This document shows, piece by piece, positions 41,243 to 49,535 of a stretch of DNA of 64,000 bases (the stretch's first letter is position 1; the number at the start of each line of letters is the position of its first letter). The position numbers and the translations under genes are program-made. The notes below the pieces were generated by a model. That model ran no database searches. It was given only the letters and a program-made list of their open reading frames with translations, and was not told where the DNA came from. Location: the NCBI GenBank assembly GCA_046081125.1, contig JBJTVH010000102.1, positions 27,843 to 91,842 on the forward strand, in the 5' to 3' direction. The DNA is from JBEIFW01 sp046081125. GTDB lineage: Bacteria; Actinomycetota; Acidimicrobiia; Acidimicrobiales; Ilumatobacteraceae.

Positions 41243-42877
41243 TCAGATCGTCGGCACCTCGACGTGCCGGCCGAACACGTCGGCCATCGACCCCATGATC
41301 TCGCCGAGCGTCGCGTAGGTCCGCACGGCCTCGATCAGCGTCGGCATCAGGTTCACCTCGGGGTCGGCGGCCTCGGTGGCGAGCCGGGCGAGCGCCGCAT
41401 CGACAGCGGTCTGGTCGCGATCGGCCTTCACCGTGTCGAGCCGCTTGCGCTGGCGGGCCTCGTCTTCGTTGGTGATCTGCAGCAGCTCGATCTGGTCGTC
41501 CTCGTTGCCTTCGAGGAACCGGTTCACGCCGACGATGATCCGCCGACCCTGGTTGAACTGGCGCTCGAGCTCGTAGGCCGAGTCGGCGATCTTGCCCTGG
41601 AACCAGTTCTCCTCGATGCCCTTGATGCAGCCCTCGAGGATCGAACCGTGGCCGAGCTCGTCGAGGTGATCGAAGATCGCCGTCGCCCGGCGCTCAATTT
41701 CGTCGGTGAGTTCCTCGACGTACCACGAACCGCCGAGCGGGTCGGCGACGTGGGCGACGTTGGTCTCGTAGCCGATCACCTGCTGGGTGCGCAGCGCGAT
41801 CCGGGCCGCTTTCTCGGTGGGCAGGGCGAGCGCTTCGTCCATCGAGTTGGTGTGCAGGGACTGCGTGCCGCCGAGCACCCCAGCGAGCGCCTCGATCGCC
41901 GTCCGCACGATGTTCACCTCCGGCTGCTGGGCGGTGAGCGACACGCCGGCGGTCTGCGTGTGGAACCGCAGCTGCATCGAGCGGGGGTTGGTGGCGCCGT
42001 AGCGCTCCTTCAGCCACCGGGCCCAGATCCGGCGAGCGGCGCGGTACTTGGCGATCTCTTCGAAGAAGTCGATGTGGGCGTTGAAGAAGAAGCTCAGCCG
42101 CGGCGCGAACACGTCGATCGGCAGGCCGGCCTGTAGGGCGAGCTCGACGTAGGCGAACCCGTTGGCCAGCGTGAAGGCCAGTTCTTCGGCGGCCGTCGAA
42201 CCCGCCTCGCGGATGTGGTAGCCGGAGATGGAGATCGAGTGCCATTTCGGCATCTCGGCCGCCGTGAACGCGATCGTGTCGCGCACGAGCCGCATCGACT
42301 GGCGGGGCGGGAACACGAACTCCTTCTGCGCCTGGTACTCCTTGAGGATGTCGTTCTGCAGCGTGCCACCGAGCTTGGCCCGCGGGATCCCGGCGAGTTC
42401 GGCCTGCGCGACGAACATCGCGAGCAGCACGGCGGCGGGGCTGTTGATCGTCATCGAGGTCGTGATCTGCGACAGGTCGATCCCGGCGTAGAGGTCCTGC
42501 ATGTCGGCGAGCGTGTCGACGGCGACGCCGCACCGGCCGACCTCACCGAGCGACATCTCGTCGTCGGAGTCGAGGCCCATGAGCGTGGGCATGTCGAACG
42601 CCGTGGACAGTCCGTCTCCGCCGGCTTTGATGATCTCCTTGAACCGCCAGTTCGTGTCCTCGGCGGTGCCGAACCCGGCGAACATCCGCATCGTCCACAG
42701 CTTCGAGCGGTACATCGAGGCGTACGGCCCCCGGGTGTAGGGGTAGGCGCCGGGGAACTCGCCCCCCTCGGGCCCGTACACGGGCTGCAACGGGATCCCC
42801 GACATGGTCTGGAAATCGGCGTCGCGCACCTTCGATTCCCCGAAGGCCTGCTCCCACTCCTCGCGCGGTGTCCCCAC
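41243..42877 (-). CDS. icmA: Acyl-CoA mutase large subunit, isobutyryl-CoA mutase-like
   Basis: Adenosylcobalamin-dependent carbon-skeleton mutase, catalytic subunit of 544 residues without a B12-binding domain, so a separate small subunit is needed. FPGAYPYTRGPYASMYRSKL, WTMRMFAGFGTAEDTNWRF and VAFDMP-like (LSTAFDMPTLMGLDSDDE) show the TIM barrel. ISISGYHIREAGSTAAEELA, FFFNAHIDFFEEIAKYRAAR and RFHTQTAGVSLTAQQP follow. The two residues that separate mutase types read Phe66 (Tyr in methylmalonyl-CoA mutase) and Gln184 in EYQAQKEF (Arg in methylmalonyl-CoA mutase), which matches isobutyryl-CoA mutase. GTG42877 is chosen because GGAGG lies 5 nt upstream. Confidence 0.8.
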   Translation of the reverse strand: MGTPREEWEQAFGESKVRDADFQTMSGIPLQPVYGPEGGEFPGAYPYTRGPYASMYRSKLWTMRMFAGFGTAEDTNWRFKEIIKAGGDGLSTAFDMPTLMGLDSDDEMSLGEVGRCGVAVDTLADMQDLYAGIDLSQITTSMTINSPAAVLLAMFVAQAELAGIPRAKLGGTLQNDILKEYQAQKEFVFPPRQSMRLVRDTIAFTAAEMPKWHSISISGYHIREAGSTAAEELAFTLANGFAYVELALQAGLPIDVFAPRLSFFFNAHIDFFEEIAKYRAARRIWARWLKERYGATNPRSMQLRFHTQTAGVSLTAQQPEVNIVRTAIEALAGVLGGTQSLHTNSMDEALALPTEKAARIALRTQQVIGYETNVAHVADPLGGSWYVEELTDEIERRATAIFDHLDELGHGSILEGCIKGIEENWFQGKIADSAYELERQFNQGRRIIVGVNRFLEGNEDDQIELLQITNEDEARQRKRLDTVKADRDQTAVDAALARLATEAADPEVNLMPTLIEAVRTYATLGEIMGSMADVFGRHVEVPTI

Positions 42878-42945
42878 GATGCCCTCCGGCTCTCGGTGTC
42901 CACCCGGCACGACGGTGCTCGGGCGTAGCGAACTGAACGGACGGT

Positions 42946-42951
42946 TAGTTT
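42946..42951 (+). promoter_or_regulatory. Leaderless -10 hexamer for the nitroreductase gene
   Basis: TAGTTT, 7 nt before ATG42959, divergent from the mutase gene. Confidence 0.45.
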
Positions 42952-42958
42952 ACGGGCC

Positions 42959-43618
42959 ATGGCTGGACTCTTCGATGTCGACCAGGCCGACCTGTTGCTC
43001 ACGACCACCCGGGCCGTGCGCAAGCGCCTGGATCTCACCCGCCCGGTAGCCCGCGAGGTGGTGCTCGACTGCATCCGGGTCGCCTGCCAGGCGCCCGCCG
43101 GGGGGAACGTCCAGCGGTGGCGGTGGATCGTCGTGGACGACCCCGAACTGAAAGCCGGTGTCGCCCATTACTACAAGAAGGCGTACGAGCCGTACATCGC
43201 CACGCAGAAGACCGCCGTCGAGAAGGTGGGCCGGACCGACGCGTCGACGCTCGGGATCATCGACTCCTCGACCTACCTCACCGAGCACCTGCACGAGGTG
43301 CCGGTGCTCGTGATCCCCTGCACCCTCGACCGGGTGCCGCCGAGCGCGCCGCAGGGGACGCTCGCCGGGTTCTACGGCTCGGTGCTGCCGGCGGTCTGGA
43401 GCTTCTCGCTCGCGCTGCGGGCGCGCGGCCTCGGCTCGGCATGGACGACGCTGCACCTTCAGTACGAGGCGGAGGTCGCCGAGTTGCTCGGCATCCCGTC
43501 GTCGGTCAGCCAGGTCGCACTGCTGCCGGTCGCTTACACGATCGGGGACCAGTTCAAGCCGGGTACCCGCCGGCCGGCCGAGGAGATCACCTACTACAAC
43601 GGCTGGAAGGGCCGCTGA
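42959..43618 (+). CDS. Nitroreductase family protein
   Basis: FMN-dependent oxidoreductase of 219 residues. RAVRKRLDLTRPVAREVVLD and APAGGNVQRWRWIVVDD are the N-terminal FMN-binding elements (the usual RxSxRxF is RAVRKRL). LPAVWSFSLALRARGLGSAW and the C-terminal LLGIPSSVSQVALLPVAY are typical. No transmembrane segment. Substrate not deducible; the YYKKAYEPYIATQKTAVEKV insert is characteristic of an actinobacterial subgroup. Confidence 0.85.
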   Translation: MAGLFDVDQADLLLTTTRAVRKRLDLTRPVAREVVLDCIRVACQAPAGGNVQRWRWIVVDDPELKAGVAHYYKKAYEPYIATQKTAVEKVGRTDASTLGIIDSSTYLTEHLHEVPVLVIPCTLDRVPPSAPQGTLAGFYGSVLPAVWSFSLALRARGLGSAWTTLHLQYEAEVAELLGIPSSVSQVALLPVAYTIGDQFKPGTRRPAEEITYYNGWKGR

Positions 43619-43651
43619 TCCCAGCCGCCGGCCAGGCTCAGCGGGGTGGGC

Positions 43652-44254
43652 TCAGCGCAGCTCGCCCCGCTTGAGGATCACGTGGTCGATCAGCCCGTAG
43701 GCCTTGGCCTCCTCGGCGGCGAACCAGCGGTCACGGTCGGCGTCGGCGAGCACCTTGTCGTACTCCTGGCCGGTGTGCTGAGCGATCCGCTCGAACAACG
43801 TGCGCTTGGTGTACGCCATCTGCTCGGCCTGGATCGCGATGTCCGACGCCTGGCCGCGCACGCCGCCGAGGGGCTGGTGCATCATGATCCGGGCATGCGG
43901 CAGGGCGTAGCGCTTGCCCGGCGCTCCGGCGCACAGCAGGAACTGCCCCATCGACGCCGCGAGGCCGAGGGTGAGCGTGGCCACGTCGGAGGTGACGAAC
44001 TGCATGGTGTCGTAGATCGCCATCCCGGCGGTGACCGACCCGCCCGGCGAGTTGATGTACAGCCAGATGTCGCGGCCCGGGTCCTCGGCGTCGAGGTAGA
44101 GGAGTTGGGCGCAGATCAGGTTGGCGATGTCGTCGTTGACGTCGGTGCCGAGGAAGACGATCCGGCTCTTGAGCAAGCGGTTGTAGATGTCCATGCGCCC
44201 GTCGCCGCCGGCGGCGTCGAAGGCGTGCGGCGCGGGCAGGGGGGTCTCGGCCAT
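43652..44254 (-). CDS. clpP: ATP-dependent Clp protease proteolytic subunit
   Basis: Serine protease subunit of the Clp machine, 200 residues from ATG44254. Catalytic triad: Ser101 in LAASMGQFLL, His126 in ARIMMHQPLGG, Asp175 in DRDRWFAAEEA. LYINSPGGSVTAGMAIYDTM is the conserved pore-side loop. It is a single clpP here, without a partner clpP or clpX beside it. A TAGCGT hexamer 7 nt before the ATG supports a leaderless start. Confidence 0.95.
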   Translation of the reverse strand: MAETPLPAPHAFDAAGGDGRMDIYNRLLKSRIVFLGTDVNDDIANLICAQLLYLDAEDPGRDIWLYINSPGGSVTAGMAIYDTMQFVTSDVATLTLGLAASMGQFLLCAGAPGKRYALPHARIMMHQPLGGVRGQASDIAIQAEQMAYTKRTLFERIAQHTGQEYDKVLADADRDRWFAAEEAKAYGLIDHVILKRGELR

Positions 44255-44261
44255 GGCCGCC

Positions 44262-44267
44262 ACGCTA
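44262..44267 (-). promoter_or_regulatory. Leaderless -10 hexamer for clpP
   Basis: Minus-strand TAGCGT, 7 nt before ATG44254. Confidence 0.5.
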
Positions 44268-44303
44268 TCGCTCCGCCCCGCCACCCGGCGCTGTGGGCGA
44301 CCG

Positions 44304-44400
44304 CCTGCTTCAGCGGCGCACGCCGCTGACGTGACCCTGCTTCAGCGGCGCACGCCGCTGAAGATGACCCTGCTTCAGCGGCGCACGCCGCTGAAGATGA
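44304..44400 (+). repeat. Three tandem 32-33 bp palindromic repeats
   Basis: Three copies of CTTCAGCGGCG CA CGCCGCTGAAG (11-bp arms, 2-nt loop) plus a GATGACCCTG-like spacer, the first copy slightly altered. The copy at 44368-44400 includes the last codons and stop of the threonine synthase-like gene (minus strand), so the others look like duplicated copies of that gene end. They may act as terminators for that gene. Confidence 0.85.
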
Positions 44401-45628
44401 CGAGCAGCCGCTCGTCGTCGGCGAGGTGCGGGCGGCGCGCCAGCAGGCCCGCCAGCCCGGCCGAGCCGGTCGGGTCGGCGTCGATGCCGCTGCGGCGGGT
44501 GAGCGCGTCGGCGGCGGCGACGGTGTCCTCCGACACCACCACGGGGCTCCCGCCGCTGCGCCGCATCGCCTCCCACACCCCGACCCAGTCATAGGTCTCG
44601 TCGTCGAGGATCCCGCTCGCCGCGGACGCACCCACGTGCTCCCACGGCCACATGCACGCCGCCCAGTGGGCCGGTGCGTCGTCGCCGAAGGCCGCCGCCG
44701 CCGTCCACGCCCGGGCGAGCGGGGCGCACGATTCGGTCTGCACGGCGTGCACCGGTCGCCCGATCCCGGCGACGGCGAGCGCATCGCCGACGCCGGTGGC
44801 CAGCGCGCCGCCGCCGACCTGGAGGAACACCCGGTCGAATGCGGCGCCGAGTTGCTCGACGATCTCGAACCCGAGGGTCCGGTCCAGGCAGAGCGCGTTC
44901 TCCGGGCCTTGAACCGAGAACGGGATCGCGCCGACGGCGACCGCTTCGCGGAACCGGTGCACACACGGGTCGCCGGGCGGGTCGTCGTCGCGTCGGGGGC
45001 AGGTGACCACCTGCGCGCCGAGGGTCGCGAGCCGGGCGAGCACCGCAGGATTGGCGTCGGGCGGCACGTGCACCGCGATCGGCCAGCCGACCGCTGCGGC
45101 GAGCGTGGCCGCGGCGAGTGCGGCGTTGCCGCAGGACGCGATCGCCAGCGGAGGCCGGACCGGGCCGGCCCGGCCCAGCACCTCGGCGGCGCGAAGGTGC
45201 AACAGGATCGAGAACAGGTGCCGGGCCTTGTGACTGCCGGCGACGTTGCCCGTTTCGTCTTTCACCCAGACCCCGCCCGCGGCCGAGAACCCGAGCGCGT
45301 CCGACAGCGCCGCATTGCGCAACAGCGGGGTGCGGCGGAACCCGGTGCCGGCGACGGCGGCCACCGCGCCGTCGAGTTCGTGCACGAGCGCCGCCCGGGC
45401 CTCGGCCCGCATCCCGTGCGCTTCGGCGTACGCCGCCCACGCCGACTCGGCCGAGAAGGCCACGAACGGGTTCGGGTCGTCACCGGGTGTGTACGGCCCG
45501 GGGCTGCGCACGATCCGCAGCACGTGTCGGCGGTCGGCACCCGAGCGGGGGCAGCGCCACGGGTGGGTGGCCCCGATGTCGACGGTCGCGCCGCAGGCGG
45601 CGCAGCGCAGGCCGACGACGCGCAGCAC
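44375..45628 (-). CDS. Threonine synthase-like PLP enzyme with zinc ribbon
   Basis: Fold-type II pyridoxal-phosphate enzyme of 417 residues. The N terminus (LRCAACGATVDIG, then WRCPRSG) is a zinc-ribbon-like element as in some threonine synthases. WVKDETGNVAGSHKARHLF holds the PLP lysine, LAIASCGNAALAAATLAAAV the phosphate-binding SxGN loop, and VGGGALATGVGDAL the glycine-rich loop. Real threonine synthase, diaminopropionate lyase-like or other beta-eliminase roles are possible. GTG45628 starts just after the stop of the upstream PLP gene, so the two form an operon. Its 3' end is part of a palindromic tandem repeat. Confidence 0.78.
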   Translation of the reverse strand: MLRVVGLRCAACGATVDIGATHPWRCPRSGADRRHVLRIVRSPGPYTPGDDPNPFVAFSAESAWAAYAEAHGMRAEARAALVHELDGAVAAVAGTGFRRTPLLRNAALSDALGFSAAGGVWVKDETGNVAGSHKARHLFSILLHLRAAEVLGRAGPVRPPLAIASCGNAALAAATLAAAVGWPIAVHVPPDANPAVLARLATLGAQVVTCPRRDDDPPGDPCVHRFREAVAVGAIPFSVQGPENALCLDRTLGFEIVEQLGAAFDRVFLQVGGGALATGVGDALAVAGIGRPVHAVQTESCAPLARAWTAAAAFGDDAPAHWAACMWPWEHVGASAASGILDDETYDWVGVWEAMRRSGGSPVVVSEDTVAAADALTRRSGIDADPTGSAGLAGLLARRPHLADDERLLVIFSGVRR

Positions 45629-45629
45629 G

Positions 45630-47180
45630 TCAGCCGACGGTGACGCCGGTGCGGGCGTTGAAGTCGTCGATCAACTCGTCCCACCGGCCGAGGAACGGGC
45701 GCAGCCCCTGCCAGAACGCCTGCGACCGGCGGGCCTCGAACACCTCGAGCGGGGTGCCCTGCTGCTCGACCCAGGTGTAGTAGCCGAGGTTGAAGATGCG
45801 GTTGCGATCCCGAGTGGTGCACTCGAACAGCGAGTCGGTGTCCACGTGGGCGAGGTGCTCGCCGAACACCGCTGCGGCGTCGGCCGTGTCGAAGCCGTCG
45901 GGGTAGTGCTTCGCGAGGGTCTTGACCCGCTCGCTCGGGTAGAGCGCGGCGCCGTCGGTGGCAACGGTGATCACGGCGTCGTCGGGGCCGAGCCCGAGCA
46001 GCCGCACGGTCTTGATGGCCGCGAGCACGTTGCAGATCGCCGAGAAGCCCAGGTGTTCGAGGGCTTCGACCACGGCGGCCGGCACGCCGATCCGGTCGAC
46101 GAGATAGGCCCGGCCCGCTGCGGTGTTGAACAGCACGTCGAGATGGTCGGTGGCCCGGTCGCTGATCGCGCACACCACGTCGGTGTTCATCACGTTGTGG
46201 ATCAACGGGATGTGCTTGTCACCGATCCCTTGGATGTTGTGCTCGCCGAAGCCGTTCTCGAGCATCGTCGGGCACTCGAGGGCCTCGACGGCCACGATCC
46301 GGGTGCCGTAGAGGTCCTTGAGGCGGTCGCCAGCCGCGATCGTGCCGGCCGACCCGGTCGCCGACGTGAACGCCGCGAGCCGCAGACCGGGACGGGATTC
46401 GGCGACGTGGTCGAACACCTGGGCGAGCGCCCGGCCGGTGACCTCGTAGTGGCCGAGGTGGTTGCCGAACTCGCAGAACTGGTTGAGCACGAAGTTGGCC
46501 GGATCGAGGGCCATCTCGTTGCAGGCGTCGTAGATCTCCTTGACGTTCGATTCGCTGCCCGGCGTGCGGATCACGTCCTCGGCGGGGTTCGTGCACCAGC
46601 GATCAAGCCAATCGAAGCGCTCCTGGGACATCCCGGCGGGCAGGATCGCCACCCCCCGGCAATCCATCAACCGGCTGATGGCGATCCCGCCACGGGCGTA
46701 GTTCCCCGTGGAGGGCCAGATGGCGCGGTGCCGGGTCGGGTCGAACTGGCCGGTGATCACCCGCGGGGCCAAGCAGGCGTACGCCGCGAGCACCTTGTGC
46801 GCGGTGATCATCGGGAACCGGTCACCGAACACCACGACGATCGGGCTCTCGACTCCGGTGAGGCTCGGCGGGAGCACGAGGTGCTCCGGTACCGGGGCGA
46901 ACCCGGGGCGCCGGCCGGCTCCCTCGTTGTACCAGTGCACCCGCCACAGGTTGCGCGGGTCGGCGGCGTCGCGGTCGATGTCCCCGAGCGCCGCTCGGGT
47001 GGCCGCCGGGATCGCCCACGGGTCGGCGAGTTGGTCGAACCGGGGCAGGGCGATCCCCCGCTGACGGAACCGCTCCACGGCCCGGTCGCGGCTTTCTGCG
47101 TCGACGATCTCACCCGCCAAACCCAGTTGACCACGCAGCGTGTCGGCATCCAGGTTCTGGCCAGGGGCGAGCGTCAGCAC
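45630..47180 (-). CDS. PLP-dependent cysteine synthase-like protein
   Basis: Fold-type II PLP protein of 516 residues, cysteine synthase/threonine dehydratase-like but longer than CysK. FGDRFPMITAHKVLAAYACL carries the candidate PLP lysine, IWPSTGNYARGGIAISRLM the phosphate loop, and AAFTSATGSAGTIAAGDRLK the glycine loop. DKHIPLIHNVMNTDVVCAIS is distinctive of a subgroup whose substrate I do not know. Start GTG47180 is chosen because TACGCT lies 8 nt upstream; ATG47234 is the alternative. It is followed directly by a second PLP enzyme gene. Confidence 0.75.
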   Translation of the reverse strand: MLTLAPGQNLDADTLRGQLGLAGEIVDAESRDRAVERFRQRGIALPRFDQLADPWAIPAATRAALGDIDRDAADPRNLWRVHWYNEGAGRRPGFAPVPEHLVLPPSLTGVESPIVVVFGDRFPMITAHKVLAAYACLAPRVITGQFDPTRHRAIWPSTGNYARGGIAISRLMDCRGVAILPAGMSQERFDWLDRWCTNPAEDVIRTPGSESNVKEIYDACNEMALDPANFVLNQFCEFGNHLGHYEVTGRALAQVFDHVAESRPGLRLAAFTSATGSAGTIAAGDRLKDLYGTRIVAVEALECPTMLENGFGEHNIQGIGDKHIPLIHNVMNTDVVCAISDRATDHLDVLFNTAAGRAYLVDRIGVPAAVVEALEHLGFSAICNVLAAIKTVRLLGLGPDDAVITVATDGAALYPSERVKTLAKHYPDGFDTADAAAVFGEHLAHVDTDSLFECTTRDRNRIFNLGYYTWVEQQGTPLEVFEARRSQAFWQGLRPFLGRWDELIDDFNARTGVTVG

Positions 47181-47188
47181 GGCTCGGA

Positions 47189-47194
47189 AGCGTA
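47189..47194 (-). promoter_or_regulatory. Leaderless -10 hexamer for the cysteine synthase-like gene
   Basis: Minus-strand TACGCT, 8 nt before GTG47180. Confidence 0.4.
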
Positions 47195-47260
47195 CCGACG
47201 AGCCCGCCCGGGCACCCAGCAATCGCGGCGCCATAGCCCCATCGCCGGAGGCATCCTGCC

Positions 47261-47266
47261 TATGCT
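47261..47266 (+). promoter_or_regulatory. Leaderless -10 hexamer for the propeller lipoprotein gene
   Basis: TATGCT, 8 nt before GTG47275. Confidence 0.45.
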
Positions 47267-47274
47267 GCCCCCCC

Positions 47275-48585
47275 GTGCGCCCCGCCATTCGGCCCCTGTC
47301 GCGCCGAGCGATCCTCGTCCTGAGCATCGCCGGCACCCTGGCCGCCTGCGGAGGTTCCGCCGGCTCCACCTCATCGACCACCGCATCCGACGGGACCATT
47401 TCGGTGGCCGGCACCGAGGCGACGACGACCGAGGCGACGACGACCAGCACCGAGCCCGCCGCCACCACTGCGGCCGCAGCCACGACGACCACCACCACCA
47501 TCCCGCCCGGCGTGCCCACGATCACGGGCATGCCGCCGAACCTCGACGCCCGGAACATCTACTCCGAGACGCTGATCGGCAAAGAGAACCCGATCACCAA
47601 GAACGACCCACCCCGGATCTACGTGCCGACGCTCGAAGGCCGAGTCGTGGTGGTCATCGACCCGGCAACGTTCCAGATCATCGACCGGTTCACCACCGGC
47701 CAGATGACCCAGCACGTCGTACCGGGCTTCAGTCTGCGGACGCTGTACGCCAACGCGTCGGGCGCAAACCAACTCATCCCGATCGACCCGGTCACCGGGA
47801 AACCGGGGGCGCCGATCCCGGTGGACGCCCCGTACAACCTGTACTTCACACCCGACGGTGGACGCGCCGTGGTGCAGGCCGAGCGGCGGAACCGGATCGA
47901 CTACTACCAGTTGCCGGAGTGGAAGTTGATCAAGCAGGTCAAGGTGCCCTGCAACGGCAACAACCACGCCGATTGGTCCGCCGACGGGTCGTACTTCCTC
48001 ACGACCTGCGAGTTCTCCTCGGAGATGATCAAGGTCGACACCGTCACCGGTGACGTGATCGGGAAGATCGCCCTCAAGAAGGGGTCGATGCCCCAGGACG
48101 TGCGGCTCCTGCCCGACGGCAAGCGGTTCTACATCGCCGACATGGCCGCCAACGGTGTGTGGATCATGGATGGCGACGCCATGCAGATCCTCGGGTTCAT
48201 CCCGACGGCACGGGGCGCGCACGCCGTGTACCCGAGCCGTGACACGAACCTCGTGTACGTCCCCAACCGCGGCCGGTCGAACAACGTCGACACGGCCCGT
48301 CGGTCGCGGCCCGGCGAGGGCTCGATCAGCGTGATCGACTGGCGGAGCAACACGATCATCGCCACCTGGGAGATCCCCGGTGGCGGTTCTCCGGACATGG
48401 GCGGTGTCACGGCAGACGGCAAGCAGTTGTGGCTGTCGGGGCGCTACGACGACGAGGTCTACGTGTTCGACACGGCGAACGGGAACCTGCTGGCCCGGAT
48501 AAAGACCCCGCCCGAGCCGCACGGGCTGGTCGTGTGGCCGCAGCAGGGCCGGTATTCGCTGGGGCACACCGGCAACTTCCGCTGA
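47275..48585 (+). CDS. Lipoprotein with YVTN/NHL-like beta-propeller
   Basis: Exported lipoprotein of 436 residues. The signal peptide ends in the lipobox LAAC (SIAGTLAACGGSAG, Cys at about 24). A Thr/Ala-rich linker covers 30-80. The rest is a beta-propeller of repeated blades with an x-V-I-D pattern: RVVVVIDPATFQIIDRF, ANQLIPIDPVTGKPG, MIKVDTVTGDVIGKI, SISVIDWRSNTIIATWEI and VYVFDTANGNLLARI. Such propellers bind ligands or cofactors; no enzymatic motif is visible. It diverges from the PLP-enzyme operon. Confidence 0.85.
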   Translation: MRPAIRPLSRRAILVLSIAGTLAACGGSAGSTSSTTASDGTISVAGTEATTTEATTTSTEPAATTAAAATTTTTTIPPGVPTITGMPPNLDARNIYSETLIGKENPITKNDPPRIYVPTLEGRVVVVIDPATFQIIDRFTTGQMTQHVVPGFSLRTLYANASGANQLIPIDPVTGKPGAPIPVDAPYNLYFTPDGGRAVVQAERRNRIDYYQLPEWKLIKQVKVPCNGNNHADWSADGSYFLTTCEFSSEMIKVDTVTGDVIGKIALKKGSMPQDVRLLPDGKRFYIADMAANGVWIMDGDAMQILGFIPTARGAHAVYPSRDTNLVYVPNRGRSNNVDTARRSRPGEGSISVIDWRSNTIIATWEIPGGGSPDMGGVTADGKQLWLSGRYDDEVYVFDTANGNLLARIKTPPEPHGLVVWPQQGRYSLGHTGNFR

Positions 48586-48618
48586 CCGCCCCCGGCTACG
48601 CCGTGGTCGGCCGCCACG

Positions 48619-49455
48619 TCAGCCGAGCAGGGTGGAGACGGTGACGGCCCGCAGGCCCTTGGCCCGGAGAGCGTCGACGATCGCCGGCAGGGCCTCGATC
48701 GTCTGATCGTGGTCGAAGTGGAGGCTGACGATCGCCCCGGCGCGCAAGCCGTTGATGGTGTTCGCCTTCACTGCGGCGACACCGGGGTCCTGGAAGTCGA
48801 GCGAGTCGACGTCGTAGCCGACGCTGACCCCGTACCCGGCCCGGCCGGCGGCCTCGAGGATGGCCGGGGTGGGCACCTCGATGCCCGAAGGCCGGAACCA
48901 CCGGCCGATCGAACCGGTCGTGGCGCGGATCGCCTCGGCGCAGCGGGTGATCTCCGGCCCGAGCGCCGCCGGGGCGAGCGACCCCATGCCCTGATGGCTC
49001 CAGGTGTGGTTGGCCAGTTCGTGGCCGTCGGCCACACACCGTTGGGCGAGGCGGGGGTTGGCGGCGAGCCAGTTGCCGACGGCGAACACCGTCACCGGGG
49101 TCCGGGAGCGTGCGAGCACCTCGAGCAGCCGGGTGGCCCGCCCCGCGTCGCCGGCGGCGTGGAACGTGAGCGCCACCGCACCCGACGTCGCCGGACCACT
49201 GCGCACGTACCGGGCCGGTCCGCCTGCGGGCGCGGCGGCGGTCGTCGTGGACCCCATCGTGGTGACCGGAGCCGCCGTCGTGGGGGCGGCGGTCGTTGCC
49301 GGCTCCGTCGTGGCCGGTTCGGGTGTCGGGACGTCCGTCGTGGCCGCCGGGCTCGCCGAGTCGTCGGCGCACGCGACCAGACCGACAGCACCGACGGCGG
49401 CGGCGCCGGCCAGGAAGGTCCGTCGGGTGAGCATCGTCCGTCGGTTCAACGCCAT
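48619..49455 (-). CDS. NodB-like polysaccharide deacetylase, Tat-exported lipoprotein
   Basis: Predicted cell-envelope carbohydrate esterase family 4 protein, 278 residues. MLTRRTFLAGAAAVGAVGLV has the twin-arginine motif followed by the lipobox VAC, then a Thr-rich linker (to about 75). In the NodB domain motif 2 is intact (ELANHTWSHQ, HxxxH zinc ligands), motif 3 is RWFRPSG and motif 5 IVSLHFDH. Motif 1 normally supplies catalytic base and metal ligand as TFDD but reads ALTFHAAGD, so the catalytic set may differ. ATG49455 is chosen; an upstream in-frame ATG exists at 49479. Confidence 0.82.
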   Translation of the reverse strand: MALNRRTMLTRRTFLAGAAAVGAVGLVACADDSASPAATTDVPTPEPATTEPATTAAPTTAAPVTTMGSTTTAAAPAGGPARYVRSGPATSGAVALTFHAAGDAGRATRLLEVLARSRTPVTVFAVGNWLAANPRLAQRCVADGHELANHTWSHQGMGSLAPAALGPEITRCAEAIRATTGSIGRWFRPSGIEVPTPAILEAAGRAGYGVSVGYDVDSLDFQDPGVAAVKANTINGLRAGAIVSLHFDHDQTIEALPAIVDALRAKGLRAVTVSTLLG

Positions 49456-49502
49456 GGCCCGGTCGTAGCACATCGCCACGGCCGTCCCGGGGCGGCCCGG
49501 TC

Positions 49503-49508
49503 TAGGGT
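49503..49508 (+). promoter_or_regulatory. -10 hexamer for the PhzF-like gene
   Basis: TAGGGT, about 27 nt before GTG49536. GGAGG at 49526-49530 serves as the ribosome binding site. Confidence 0.35.
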
Positions 49509-49535
49509 CCGGCCGGCCCGAGCGCGGAGGTGGCG

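Noticed and set aside
41243..42877. Calling the mutase a methylmalonyl-CoA mutase
   Set aside because: Both specificity residues match isobutyryl-CoA mutase rather than methylmalonyl-CoA mutase.
44304..44400. The three palindromic repeats as a CRISPR array
   Set aside because: There is no variable spacer of 30-40 bp, the spacers are about 10 bp and near identical, and no cas gene is in the window.
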